Source: Lutibacter sp.
Lineage (GTDB): Bacteria; Bacteroidota; Bacteroidia; Flavobacteriales; Flavobacteriaceae
Direction: 5' to 3'
Assembly: GCA_027449025.1 (NCBI GenBank)
Contig: DAIDMK010000033.1
Span: 1 to 33,693 of the forward strand
DNA length: 33,693 bases
Below the pieces are notes generated by a model that worked only from the letters and a program-made list of their open reading frames with translations, made no database searches and was not told where the DNA came from. Every line of letters starts with the position of its first letter. Position 1 is the first letter of the stretch. Below are positions 23,146 to 32,872 of the stretch, in pieces. The position numbers and the translations under genes are program-made.

Positions 23146-24402
23146 TTATTTTTGAATCAATTTATCAATACTTCCAGCCAAATACATATGGTCACTTGCT
23201 GAGTTTTTTCGTAACACATTGGTCATTAACACGACCATATATTTTTTATTATTTGGATGTTCAACAATTGCCACTGAATTCATAAAATTTTGAACATTTC
23301 CCATATATTTTCCACAAGCTTCTCCTTTACTTCTATCACATTTGTACAAACTACCCGATTTAAAATAAACCGCAGCATCTTTTAATGCTGGTGATTGGGC
23401 ATAACGAATTCTTCTATCAGTCATATACATCAATCTTTTCATTTCTAAGCTCGATTTTTCATCAACTACTTTCCCTTGCTCTAACTGAACTAAAAATTTC
23501 ATTAAACCAATTGGACTTCCAATACTGCCATCTTTACTTCCAATAAAATTATTAGCGCCTTTCGTGAAAAAAGTCCCTAAACGCCATTCTTCAAATGTAA
23601 TTCCAAGTTTGCGTAAAGGTAAATTCACCACGTAATTTCCTAAATTTGTTAAATCTTTTTTAGGGGTGTTTTTAAAATACGCATCAGCACCTTCTTGCGT
23701 TAAAGCTGGATAATCTTTACCAAAAGCAGCCATTAAAAGTGTTTCTCTCCAAACAATACTTGCGGCCCCGTTATTGCTCACAGACATCATATGGTCTGCC
23801 CATTCAAATAAGGTAAAAACATCACTAGGAATTACTTGTCGTTTCACCAATTTATTTGTTTCAATATTAAAAATTGGAACCGTGTGTTCATCTGTTAAAC
23901 CCCACAAACCAGCTTTTACCGATTTTGTTCTTAATAGTTCAATCCTTTTTTCAAATGAATCCGGATAAATTTTAGCCAATTGTGTAAACAAACCAGCTAA
24001 AACCGCAATTTTCCCAACACTTCCTGGTTGATAACCTGCGGTTTCATTACGTGCAGCATAACGAATATTATTTACGTCTGAAATATCTAAAACTGTTAAC
24101 GAATAACTTTTATCCAACCCATAAAAAAGCCCATTAATTTCTTTGTTAAACTTTTCATCTTTAATTAAAAACTGGGTGGTACTGTCCTTCTTTTTTGAAG
24201 TTAAGCTTAAGGCAATTTCATTATACGATTTCATTGCACCAGCTGGAAGATTTAAATTTTCTTTTATTTCTCCCTTTTTTATCCGTTCTAGTCGTAATAA
24301 ACGTTTTATTCCTGTTCTGGAATATCCATCAATTGGGTACGGATTTAATCCAACGAAAGTCCAACACAACACTAAAACTATTGTAAATTTTAAATAATTC
24401 AT
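23146..24402 (-). CDS. Secreted serine hydrolase with beta-lactamase/transpeptidase fold
   Basis: 418 residues with an N-terminal signal or anchor (about 4-20). Motifs: S128-VG-K131 in YQPGSVGKIAV, SNN 209-211 in SVSNNGAAS, and KSGS 348-351. It is longer than class A enzymes, with an extra N-terminal segment (about 25-95) and an insertion around 225-290. Two Cys near the C-terminal motif (KCDRSKGEACGK) may form a disulfide. Its ATG lies 2 bp behind the dikinase stop, so the two genes are translationally linked and the products are likely to act together outside the inner membrane. Confidence 0.85.
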   Translation of the reverse strand: MNYLKFTIVLVLCWTFVGLNPYPIDGYSRTGIKRLLRLERIKKGEIKENLNLPAGAMKSYNEIALSLTSKKKDSTTQFLIKDEKFNKEINGLFYGLDKSYSLTVLDISDVNNIRYAARNETAGYQPGSVGKIAVLAGLFTQLAKIYPDSFEKRIELLRTKSVKAGLWGLTDEHTVPIFNIETNKLVKRQVIPSDVFTLFEWADHMMSVSNNGAASIVWRETLLMAAFGKDYPALTQEGADAYFKNTPKKDLTNLGNYVVNLPLRKLGITFEEWRLGTFFTKGANNFIGSKDGSIGSPIGLMKFLVQLEQGKVVDEKSSLEMKRLMYMTDRRIRYAQSPALKDAAVYFKSGSLYKCDRSKGEACGKYMGNVQNFMNSVAIVEHPNNKKYMVVLMTNVLRKNSASDHMYLAGSIDKLIQK

Positions 24403-24404
24403 TT

Positions 24405-27311
24405 TTATATCTTTTTTGAAAGTAATACTTCCTTGTTTATATTAATTTTCGGAGTAATAGATTCTAAATAACCTGAACTTAATGCCTTTTTATTTTCTAC
24501 AAACGGGCGAATTTGAAACAACCACAATTTATTGTTTTTAAAACCAAGCTCCACATCATAAGCACCTTCATATTCTGCATTTACTTCTTCTGCCATTTTT
24601 TGTCTAATTGTTGATGCCAAGGCTCTTATCTCTTCTATATTCTGTTCATTTAAAATCGGGTTTTCAAAAGTTGCCGGTTTTTTTGCAGTTCCGCCAGTAA
24701 TTGGCAAACTATTAAATAATGGCTCACGAGATGGTGCAATTAATTTAGTAATACCATCATCATTTAACTCATAGGCTTCTGCCGATTGTCCGTCAACTGC
24801 GCCTCCCGCACCTCTGCTAAAAGCAACAGTCAAATCTTTTGGGTTTCCCGAATTTATTCCAGTTGTAATCATAACCCCTGAATAATCCACATCAACACTT
24901 GGAATCACCAAAATTGAAGGAAAAACATTTTCTGGGTTCAACAAATATTTTTGACGCCATTTAAAGCTTCGTTCTGTGTATGGTGACGCCCAAACATCTT
25001 TAATTCCTTGTAAAATTTTATCTCTTGCAACTACATTAAACAAGGTCAAATTTAAACCGGCTCCAGAAAAATCTTTTAAATCTTCCATATTGGTATCGCT
25101 TCTTAGAAAAACAGGAATTTCACCTAATTTTTTTCCTAAAACAGCTACAAATTCATTTTCTAATTGTGAAATAAAACTAGACTGAATTGGCATTTTCTTA
25201 ATGGCTTCACGTAAAATTTCTAATTGTTTTAATTGATATTTCTCTACTTCTATTTCAGAAATATTGCTTGAACGTTGCCTATCAGCTTCTAAAAACATAT
25301 TGGTTAAAAATTTCCAATAAGAAACCTTTTGCCCAGGCATTTGTTGATCCATATGCGATTTAAAAACTCCAAAAGGAATTACAACACCTTCCACTACTTT
25401 ATCGGGAAACATTTTTTTAAGCTGACCTAAATTAGCTGCTTTCGGCCCACATAATTTACCGGAATCCTTTGCGTCAACACTTCTCATATTTAAAATACTA
25501 TTCACATCTAAACGAATATGTTCAACAGGAACAGCAATTTTAGTTTCATTTCTTTCTTTTTTCGAAAACAAGTCTTTTTCTTCCGAAGTCATATCCTTTT
25601 CTAATTTCAGAATCACATTTCCTTTATTAGAAACCGCATAAAACACTTTTTGCCCGTTGAATTTTTTTAAATTTTGAAGATTATCATCAGACAACGCTGC
25701 ATTTGGAATTCCTAAATTTCGCGCCAATAATTGGACATGAGAAACTAAATTTCCTTCAGCAACAGTGGCTATTCCTCCAACAGGTTTTAAATCGGATGGT
25801 GGTTTTTGAAAAATATAAATTTTATTTGAAGAAACCTCAACTCCTTCAGGAGAGCCATCAATTACAACTAACTCGCCAAAAGCGTAACCCGGATTTAATC
25901 CTCTTATGGAACTTTGGTTTGAAATAGTTAATACTTTATTTGTTAAAGAAGATTCGGTGGCTATAAGATCGCCCAAATCAGCCACCGCTTTCCCTAAATG
26001 TAAGGCGATAGAACTTCGTATTTTATCATCAATAAAACCATATGCTTTTGGTTCAAAACCAGTATAAACATCAACAATTTCTTCATAGGTTGCTTTTACC
26101 ATAGATGAACTCCACTCAACTTCACTCCTTGCCGATTGTAAAATCGCAGTCAGCTCATTTAAAGACAGTGAGGTTGTATTTTTTGGTTTTAAAACGGGTT
26201 CAATTTGGTTCCATTCCCAAAGTTCAATATAACCAGCTCCGGCTGTTGCCATTCCTAAATAATAGGTCTTATTTAACAATTCTTGTATGGTTGTTGGCTG
26301 CCATTGCGATGCATTTTTAAAAACAACTTCTTCTAATTTTAAAGATGCATCTAACAATTGAATTCTTGCAGTCGCTCTTTTTTCAACAAAAGTAGCCTTT
26401 CTAATTTCTAACAATAATTTAGCTGATTCCGTAACCAACTTAACAGGGTTTGTCTCTGAATCATTTTTTACTGAAAATTCTTTAATTAAATTTCCAATAG
26501 GAGTGTTTTTAACCAAACTAGTTTTTTGTGGTAATGCACCAATATCAATCGGCTTGTAAAAATTATTCATTGTTACAAGCAATTCATCAAATTTTAAATT
26601 TAATGCGTTTGTTAATTTTGCTGAATTTTTTATTTTAAATTGTTTTACTTTTTCAATATCATTAAATTCTGGTTGTCCATGAATTTTAACACGCAAATCC
26701 ATAAATTGTGGAAATAAATCGGATAAAACCTTCGATTGGCTTCTCATTAATTGAGCAACATTATCGTCTCCCTTATGCGGAATATCTTTTAAAGACTGGC
26801 GAATTAAAAAGAAATTTTTTGTAATACTTGTATCCCCCGTTAATAACCATTTATAAAAATCAATGCCCCAAGCTTCTTCATCTTCCACCTGAACGGCACC
26901 TCTATAATATTGTGCTTTTTGCAAAATCCAACCATCATCAACACTTCTTAAATACTTATCTAACTGGTATTGTTTTAAGCGTGAATTGTAATTTTGAGAA
27001 TCCCAAAACTCTTGATTGGTGGTATATGCCAAAATTTGACCTAAAAACACATGGTTTTTTTTGCCAATATTTTCAACAACATCTCTATATCTAGCGTGTT
27101 GAACTCCCGGACCTATTTCCTTTGGACAAGGCTCCTGTGGCATTCTTACACTTCCGTCTTTGCAAAACCAACGAATATCTTTGTATGGACCACGAAGTTC
27201 ATTTTTATATAGGCTAATTTGATCTTTAATAAATTGATTGCTCAAATTTTGAGAAAATGTTGCTAAAGAAAAAAAACCTACAAGAAAACTAAAAAGCACT
27301 TGTTTTATCAT
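24405..27311 (-). CDS. Secreted PEP synthase/dikinase-like protein
   Basis: 968 residues with a clear signal peptide (MIKQVLFSFLVGFFSLATFS, then Q). Residues about 22-460 are a helical region without a recognised name, with two Cys (50, 62). A phosphohistidine swivel domain follows (about 470-570), with catalytic His525 in GNLVSHVQLLARNLGIPNA. A PPDK-type ATP-grasp domain comes last (about 618-950): GPKAANLGQLKKMFP, FLRSDTNMEDLKDFSGAG, GVMITTGINSG, DVELGF and LFQIRPF. The order His domain then ATP domain is that of glucan water dikinase rather than PEP synthase. No PEP/pyruvate TIM barrel is present. An ATP-dependent enzyme with an export signal is unusual; its nucleotide source and acceptor are unknown. 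Confidence 0.85.
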   Translation of the reverse strand: MIKQVLFSFLVGFFSLATFSQNLSNQFIKDQISLYKNELRGPYKDIRWFCKDGSVRMPQEPCPKEIGPGVQHARYRDVVENIGKKNHVFLGQILAYTTNQEFWDSQNYNSRLKQYQLDKYLRSVDDGWILQKAQYYRGAVQVEDEEAWGIDFYKWLLTGDTSITKNFFLIRQSLKDIPHKGDDNVAQLMRSQSKVLSDLFPQFMDLRVKIHGQPEFNDIEKVKQFKIKNSAKLTNALNLKFDELLVTMNNFYKPIDIGALPQKTSLVKNTPIGNLIKEFSVKNDSETNPVKLVTESAKLLLEIRKATFVEKRATARIQLLDASLKLEEVVFKNASQWQPTTIQELLNKTYYLGMATAGAGYIELWEWNQIEPVLKPKNTTSLSLNELTAILQSARSEVEWSSSMVKATYEEIVDVYTGFEPKAYGFIDDKIRSSIALHLGKAVADLGDLIATESSLTNKVLTISNQSSIRGLNPGYAFGELVVIDGSPEGVEVSSNKIYIFQKPPSDLKPVGGIATVAEGNLVSHVQLLARNLGIPNAALSDDNLQNLKKFNGQKVFYAVSNKGNVILKLEKDMTSEEKDLFSKKERNETKIAVPVEHIRLDVNSILNMRSVDAKDSGKLCGPKAANLGQLKKMFPDKVVEGVVIPFGVFKSHMDQQMPGQKVSYWKFLTNMFLEADRQRSSNISEIEVEKYQLKQLEILREAIKKMPIQSSFISQLENEFVAVLGKKLGEIPVFLRSDTNMEDLKDFSGAGLNLTLFNVVARDKILQGIKDVWASPYTERSFKWRQKYLLNPENVFPSILVIPSVDVDYSGVMITTGINSGNPKDLTVAFSRGAGGAVDGQSAEAYELNDDGITKLIAPSREPLFNSLPITGGTAKKPATFENPILNEQNIEEIRALASTIRQKMAEEVNAEYEGAYDVELGFKNNKLWLFQIRPFVENKKALSSGYLESITPKININKEVLLSKKI

Positions 27312-27526
27312 ATGATTGTTATTGATTTAATAGATTGAAACTCAATTATAATGCCATAAATTTTAAATTTAAGGTAATTACAATTTAAATAAAATATTCT
27401 ATTTATTATAAATTTTATCTTAAATTTCAAATCTTGACAGCATTATTTGATTACTTTTAACAAGTAAATAGTGATTTCCTTTAAAATTACTGTCCAATAA
27501 GTTTTAATTAGTATCTATTTTTTATT
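27312..27526. other. Divergent intergenic region between dikinase and cotransporter genes
   Basis: AT-rich, 215 bp. It must hold both promoters, but no convincing -33/-7 pair or operator stands out and there is no FNR-like box. Confidence 0.5.
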
Positions 27527-29761
27527 ATGAGCAAAGCGCTAATTTCTTCAAAAGCTAATTTTGGCACTCTTCCTGTTTTTTTAACCGCTATCTCAACAAT
27601 CTTAGGAGCTGTGATGTTTTTGCGTTTTGGATTTGCTGTGGGTTCTGTAGGTCTTATGGGTGCCTTATTAATTATTTTAATTGGCCATATGGTGACCATC
27701 CCAACCGCCATGGCTTTGGCTGAAATTGCCACCAATCAAAAAGTTGAAGGTGGTGGTGAATATTTTATAATTTCAAGATCTTTTGGGTTAAATATAGGTG
27801 CCGCAATTGGCATAACTTTATACCTATCGCAAGCCATTAGTGTTGCCTTTTATATTATTGCCTTTGCCGAATCTTTTGAAGCCATAAAACCTTGGGTTGC
27901 CTCACAGTTTGGCTATATACTTTACGACAATCGTTTATTCAGCTTACCAGCGTTAATCCTATTAATTTGGTTAATGGTTACTAAAGGTGCGGATTTGGGA
28001 GTGAAAGCATTGTATGTGGTAGTTGCCATATTAGCTATTTCTTTAATTCTTTTTTTCGCTGGTTCAACGCCTTTCAGTGATGTTTTTGATAGTTCGCTAT
28101 TATTTAATAATGTTTCTTCAGATAAAGGTTTCTTTTACGTTTTTGCCATCATTTTCCCTGCATTTACAGGAATAACTGCAGGAGTAGGTTTATCGGGAGA
28201 TTTACGAGATCCTAAAAAATCTATTCCCTTAGGAACACTTGCAGCTACCGTTGTGGGAATGATTCTGTATATTTTTATCGCTTTAAAATTAACAACTTCC
28301 GCAAGCGCAGATGACTTGATAAATGATCAATTAATAATGAGTAAAATTGCTCTTTGGGGACCAATTATTCCAATTGGATTGGCAGCAGCTACCATATCTT
28401 CTGCCCTTGGTTCTTTTATGGTTGCCCCAAGAACGCTCCAAGCCATTGGTGGTGACCAAATATTTCCAAATAAATTTATAAATAAATTTGTTGCTAAAGG
28501 CACTGCAAAAAATAATGAGCCAAGAAATGCCACCATTTTAACCAGTGCAATTGCATTAATTTTTGTATTAATGGGTGATGTTAATGCTGTAGCGGAAATT
28601 ATCTCCATGTTTTTTATGGTTACTTATGGATCGCTTTGTTTAATCTCATTTATGCAACATTTTGCTGCAGACCCTTCGTACCGCCCTTCTTTTAAATCTA
28701 AATGGTATTTATCTCTTTTAGGAGCTATTATGAGCATTTATTTAATGTTTAAAATCAATACACCTTATGCACTTTCGGCAATTGTATTAATGGTTGTTTT
28801 ATATTTTTACATCACTTTAAAAAGTGATAACAAAAAAGGACTGGCCACTATATTTCAAGGTGTAATTCATCAATTTAGCAGAACTTTACAAGTTTTTCTT
28901 CAAAAAACAGATAAAGATAAAAGCGAAGAACATTGGCGTCCTGCAGTTTTATGTCTATCTAAAGATAGTTTTGAACGATATGGCGCTATGGAATTGATGA
29001 AATGGATTTCTTACCGATATGGATTTGGAACCTATATTCATTTTGAAAAGGCTTATTTTTCTAGCGAATCTAAAAAAATTGCTGAGCTAAAACTTGAAAA
29101 GTTAATTAAAATTGCCTCTTTAAGCAAGTCCAATATTTTTTTAGAAACTATTATATCGCCCTCAAATACGGCCGCTATTGTCCAGGCAATACAGCAACCA
29201 GGAATATCTGGACAACCTAATAATATGATGCTTTTTGAATTTAAAAAAGGAGAAACTGAGTGGCTTACGCATATTGTTGACAATTACAGCGTAATAAAAA
29301 CTGCAAAGTATGATTTATGCATCTTGGCAAGTTCTGATAAAGGTTTTGGTTATAAAAAAGAAATTCACGTATGGATAAGAAAAGAAGATTATGAAAGTGC
29401 CAATTTAATGATTTTGCTCTCTTACATTATTTTAGGCCATAAAGATTGGAATAAAGGCCAGATTAAAATTTTCGCTACGTTTAAAGAAGAAGATATATTA
29501 CAAGAAGAAAAAAACTTAATAGAACTTACGGCGAGTGGGCGTTTACCAATTTCAGCAAACAATATTGTTGTTTTACCATTAGATGAAAACAAAAGAAGAA
29601 TAACCTTAATTAATGAATATTCTGCAGATGCTGATCTTACTTTAATTGGTTTTCATTCAAGCAGCCTTAAAACTGAAAAAGGAATTGAAATTTTTGAAGG
29701 ATATGACGCTATTGGAAATATTCTATTTGTTAATACACTAACTTCTAAATTTATCAAATAG
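27527..29761 (+). CDS. SLC12-like cation-chloride cotransporter homologue (copy 1)
   Basis: 744 residues. Residues about 10-430 hold twelve membrane helices of the APC fold with SLC12-type blocks: FLTAISTILGAVMFLRFGFAVG, GGGEYFIISRSFGLNIGAAIG in helix 3, and GVGLSGDLRDPKKSIPLGTLAA. Residues about 460-744 are a cytosolic alpha/beta domain like that of eukaryotic cotransporters (EEHWRPAVLCLSKD, then VRIK-type strands). Family members couple Cl- to Na+ and/or K+; ion use here is unknown. It is convergent, with a 23-bp gap, to a minus-strand unit ending with a second homologue. Confidence 0.87.
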   Translation: MSKALISSKANFGTLPVFLTAISTILGAVMFLRFGFAVGSVGLMGALLIILIGHMVTIPTAMALAEIATNQKVEGGGEYFIISRSFGLNIGAAIGITLYLSQAISVAFYIIAFAESFEAIKPWVASQFGYILYDNRLFSLPALILLIWLMVTKGADLGVKALYVVVAILAISLILFFAGSTPFSDVFDSSLLFNNVSSDKGFFYVFAIIFPAFTGITAGVGLSGDLRDPKKSIPLGTLAATVVGMILYIFIALKLTTSASADDLINDQLIMSKIALWGPIIPIGLAAATISSALGSFMVAPRTLQAIGGDQIFPNKFINKFVAKGTAKNNEPRNATILTSAIALIFVLMGDVNAVAEIISMFFMVTYGSLCLISFMQHFAADPSYRPSFKSKWYLSLLGAIMSIYLMFKINTPYALSAIVLMVVLYFYITLKSDNKKGLATIFQGVIHQFSRTLQVFLQKTDKDKSEEHWRPAVLCLSKDSFERYGAMELMKWISYRYGFGTYIHFEKAYFSSESKKIAELKLEKLIKIASLSKSNIFLETIISPSNTAAIVQAIQQPGISGQPNNMMLFEFKKGETEWLTHIVDNYSVIKTAKYDLCILASSDKGFGYKKEIHVWIRKEDYESANLMILLSYIILGHKDWNKGQIKIFATFKEEDILQEEKNLIELTASGRLPISANNIVVLPLDENKRRITLINEYSADADLTLIGFHSSSLKTEKGIEIFEGYDAIGNILFVNTLTSKFIK

Positions 29762-29784
29762 TATTAAATTATTGTTCTCTAGTA

Positions 29785-30228
29785 TTAAAAAATCAGTTTA
29801 GATTCAAAAGGTTCAGACCATTTGGAAGCTCGGCTAATTGCTGGGATTAAAGTGGCAAAAACTTCCAATTCTCTTGAAGAGTTTGAGGCTCCTTTTTTTA
29901 ATTCACCCAATTTTATAGCAATAGGCGTTTGGAGTTTTACATTTACTGTTCTTGCGGTAATATTTAACATGGTCTTCCCCAAAAGGTGATCTTTTCTATC
30001 AAGAGAAATTCCCATAACATAACTCTCATCCCAATTGCTGATAATAACTGGGATATCTTCTTTCCCATGAACATCATAAACAAATAAATAAAGTAAATAT
30101 TCCATTTGCATTTTAATATCTAGCTTGTGAAATTCTATTTGAGTATTTATAATAATATCAGTAATATCATCCCCAACATTAATAATTTCAGGAACTAAAT
30201 CTAAAGAAACCAAATTAATTTTTGCCAT
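29785..30228 (-). CDS. Hypothetical cytosolic protein
   Basis: 147 residues, no signal peptide or membrane helix, mixed alpha/beta. It begins MAKINLVSLDLVPEIINVGDDITDIIINTQ and ends with SRASKWSEPFESKLIF. The alternation of hydrophobic strands (NVKLQTPIAIKLGEL, LLYLFVYDVHGKEDIP) suggests a beta-sandwich. Family not recognised. It lies 4 bp after the LapA-like gene and is the last of three minus-strand genes behind the second cotransporter. Confidence 0.65.
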   Translation of the reverse strand: MAKINLVSLDLVPEIINVGDDITDIIINTQIEFHKLDIKMQMEYLLYLFVYDVHGKEDIPVIISNWDESYVMGISLDRKDHLLGKTMLNITARTVNVKLQTPIAIKLGELKKGASNSSRELEVFATLIPAISRASKWSEPFESKLIF

Positions 30229-30232
30229 AATA

Positions 30233-30436
30233 TTATTTTTTTTTAACTATTTTTCTCTTTATTATTAATAAAACGCCAACCAAAACACCAATCGAAAAAC
30301 TACCCAAAATAATAATAATTCTTGAAAAGGACAATTTCCAAAAAAGAAATTTAATGTCTGTTATTTCTGCGTTTTGTAATGAAAAAACAACTATAACAAC
30401 TACGAATAAAATAGCTACAAAGGATTTTAGTTTCAT
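30233..30436 (-). CDS. Small LapA/DUF1049-like membrane protein
   Basis: About 67 residues from the ATG at 30436 (MKLKSFVAILFV); an upstream ATG at 30475 would overlap the preceding gene and add a basic, unlikely N-terminus. Two membrane helices are separated by LQNAEITDIKFLFWKLSFS, the typical LapA_dom pattern (QN...V...F.....P). A basic tail KRKIVKKK follows. In other bacteria such proteins affect lipopolysaccharide assembly; role unproven here. Middle gene of the minus-strand trio. Confidence 0.75.
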   Translation of the reverse strand: MKLKSFVAILFVVVIVVFSLQNAEITDIKFLFWKLSFSRIIIILGSFSIGVLVGVLLIIKRKIVKKK

Positions 30437-30455
30437 ATTTCTGTTTTTTAATAAT

Positions 30456-32648
30456 TTACACCAATGCATTTTCACTACTGCTGTCTAGGCAAAACAATGC
30501 AGATGTTCTTGTAGTGTTTACCAAATCTAACAAATCTTGAACGCTTTTATCTTTAGGTAGAGGGAAAATATTAAGATCTGTTACATTTTTCCCTATCATC
30601 TCTAACTCTGACTCAAGTGAATATGTCAAGACTTTTGTTGAAACCGGAAAACGCACTAAATCATTCAACAAAATAACATCCTCTTCTCTTTTAATTGCTT
30701 TAGCATCTATTGCAACTTTAACAGTAAGGTTTCCATTCCAGTTTTTTTGTAATAACAAAGATGTAAGGATTGCTAAATCATTATTTTTAATATTGAAATT
30801 ATTTTTCCAACCTTCTGAAAAATCTTTTAGCCAGAGTGCAATATCTTTCTCTAAAGATAAACCAACATTTTCATATGGAACATAAAGCATTACTGCATAA
30901 TCATTTTGTTCAGCAACATCAATAATTTTTTGATAAGATTTATATAGGTTGTCGCTTGCACTAACAGGAATAAATATGGTATTAGGTTTAAAAAATGCTG
31001 CTTTTAATGATTGCATACTAATTTTTAACGTTTCTGCAAAATCATCTCCACTAACGTAAGTATAGCTATTTGAGATATTTTGCTTTTTTAATCGATGGCT
31101 TACTTCGGGTAAAAATGTATTCATTTTGTCCTGAATGTCTTTATCTAAATTTTTTAAAGCTAAAAATTTTACAGAGCCTTTTGGCGCAACAATACTTTCA
31201 ATAAGTTTAAAAGAACTTCTTATTTCTCGAGGTCTTGTTACTGGAACTAATAAATCTGGCCTCCAAGAACGCACCTCTCGGGTTGGGCTTAATTCAGTGG
31301 TTTTTTTAGTTGCCCACTCCGCTAAGGCAGTAAATAAACCACTACGAGAATCACCTGCTTCAGATTTTAGTTTTTTCTTCACCAAATACACATAGAATAA
31401 TACAATTAGTACAAGTGAAGCCATTGCTATCACGGCATTTATTATAAACATTACCGTTATGGAGCCAAAAGCACCAATCAATGGTATATATATTGAAATT
31501 TTTAAAGTTGGCCTAAAACTTGGAAGTGATAAGGATTGTTCAATTAAAGCAACTAGGTTTACCATGGCATATGTAATCATAAAAAACATGGTAATAAGTG
31601 GCGCAATGGTATTTAAATCTCTTAAAGAAAGTCCAATTAAAACAATCACAGCAGTTATAATCATTGCATTAAAAGGCTCCCCTTTTATATTTGTTTTTGA
31701 AAGAAACTCACTCTTGGGTAATATTCTTTTTTCTCCTAAAGCCAATAAAATTCGTGGTGCCCCCACAAAAGAAGCCAATGCAGAGGATAAGGTAGCTCCC
31801 AACAATCCAGCCAAAACAATAGGTCCAAAATAGGCTTTATCTATAAATACATTATAATTTTCAACCAGTTCTATTGGTGTGGCAATTAATGCGGCCACAA
31901 CAACCAAACCCAGATAAATAAATGTTGTAATTATAACAGCACTTAGGGTTCCAACTGGTATGCTACGTCTTGGATTGTTTAAATCGCCCGACATATTTGC
32001 GCCTGCCATTACACCAGTAACTGCAGGAAAAAATACAGCAAACACCAGCCAAAAAGAGGATCCGCTAAAATTATTTTCTATAGATCCAGGATAATCTCCA
32101 AACCAAATAAAATCTAATTTAGGTTCATTTATAAATAATCCTCCCACAATAGAAACAATTGACAATAATATAATTGCCATGATTACATATTGAATTTTAA
32201 ATGCAAAACTGGTGCTTATAAAAGCAATAAGCATTACCAATCCAAAAACTAATATATCTAATAGCAGCGGATTATAATCTGGCAATATAGATTGTAATCC
32301 TTCCCTAAATCCAAAAATATACATGGCAACAGCAATGGCTTGAGAAAAGAAAAAAGGAATACCTATTGCACCGCCAATTTCCAACCCAAGAGATTGAGAA
32401 ATTAAACTAAATGCCCCTCCAGAGCCAATTCGAATATTAGTGGTAATACTCGATAAAGATAATGCTGTTGTTATGGTTATTGCAACTGCAACCACGATAA
32501 TTAATAAGGCCCCAACAATTCCAGCATTTCCCACCACCCAAGGAAGTCGCAAAAACATAATAACCCCTAGAACAGTTAAAAAGGTTGGTGTAAAAACACC
32601 TGCCATTGTGCCAAATTTCTTTATTTGAATAGGCTCTTTCGTATCCAT
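30456..32648 (-). CDS. SLC12-like cation-chloride cotransporter homologue (copy 2)
   Basis: 730 residues with the same layout as the gene at 27527. Twelve membrane helices (about 12-430) hold FLTVLGVIMFLRLPWVVGNAG, GSGGAFSLISQSLGLEIGGAIG and GANMSGDLNNPRRSIPVGTLS; a cytosolic domain with SWRPDLLVPVTRPRE (about 455-730) follows. GAFSLISQSLGLEIGG is closer to eukaryotic SLC12 than the copy 1 equivalent. It heads a minus-strand unit with the LapA-like and hypothetical genes. TAACTTTA on the minus strand (32692 to 32685) may be its -7 element, but no FNR-like box is at the right distance. Confidence 0.88.
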   Translation of the reverse strand: MDTKEPIQIKKFGTMAGVFTPTFLTVLGVIMFLRLPWVVGNAGIVGALLIIVVAVAITITTALSLSSITTNIRIGSGGAFSLISQSLGLEIGGAIGIPFFFSQAIAVAMYIFGFREGLQSILPDYNPLLLDILVFGLVMLIAFISTSFAFKIQYVIMAIILLSIVSIVGGLFINEPKLDFIWFGDYPGSIENNFSGSSFWLVFAVFFPAVTGVMAGANMSGDLNNPRRSIPVGTLSAVIITTFIYLGLVVVAALIATPIELVENYNVFIDKAYFGPIVLAGLLGATLSSALASFVGAPRILLALGEKRILPKSEFLSKTNIKGEPFNAMIITAVIVLIGLSLRDLNTIAPLITMFFMITYAMVNLVALIEQSLSLPSFRPTLKISIYIPLIGAFGSITVMFIINAVIAMASLVLIVLFYVYLVKKKLKSEAGDSRSGLFTALAEWATKKTTELSPTREVRSWRPDLLVPVTRPREIRSSFKLIESIVAPKGSVKFLALKNLDKDIQDKMNTFLPEVSHRLKKQNISNSYTYVSGDDFAETLKISMQSLKAAFFKPNTIFIPVSASDNLYKSYQKIIDVAEQNDYAVMLYVPYENVGLSLEKDIALWLKDFSEGWKNNFNIKNNDLAILTSLLLQKNWNGNLTVKVAIDAKAIKREEDVILLNDLVRFPVSTKVLTYSLESELEMIGKNVTDLNIFPLPKDKSVQDLLDLVNTTRTSALFCLDSSSENALV

Positions 32649-32872
32649 AACTTTATGCTTAGTATTATTTTAGACACTTATTTATAAAGTTAAGTCACAT
32701 TTCTTAATAATTTTAAAAAAAAGATGCTTTCTTGCTGATATTGGTTTCCTATTTCCTGAAAATTTATTGAAACATTCAAAAATTAGATTAATAAAGCAAT
32801 TATTATCAAACAAAAAAACGCCAATTTAAATTGTGTTAATGCATATTTAAATAGGTATATTAAGTAAATTTT

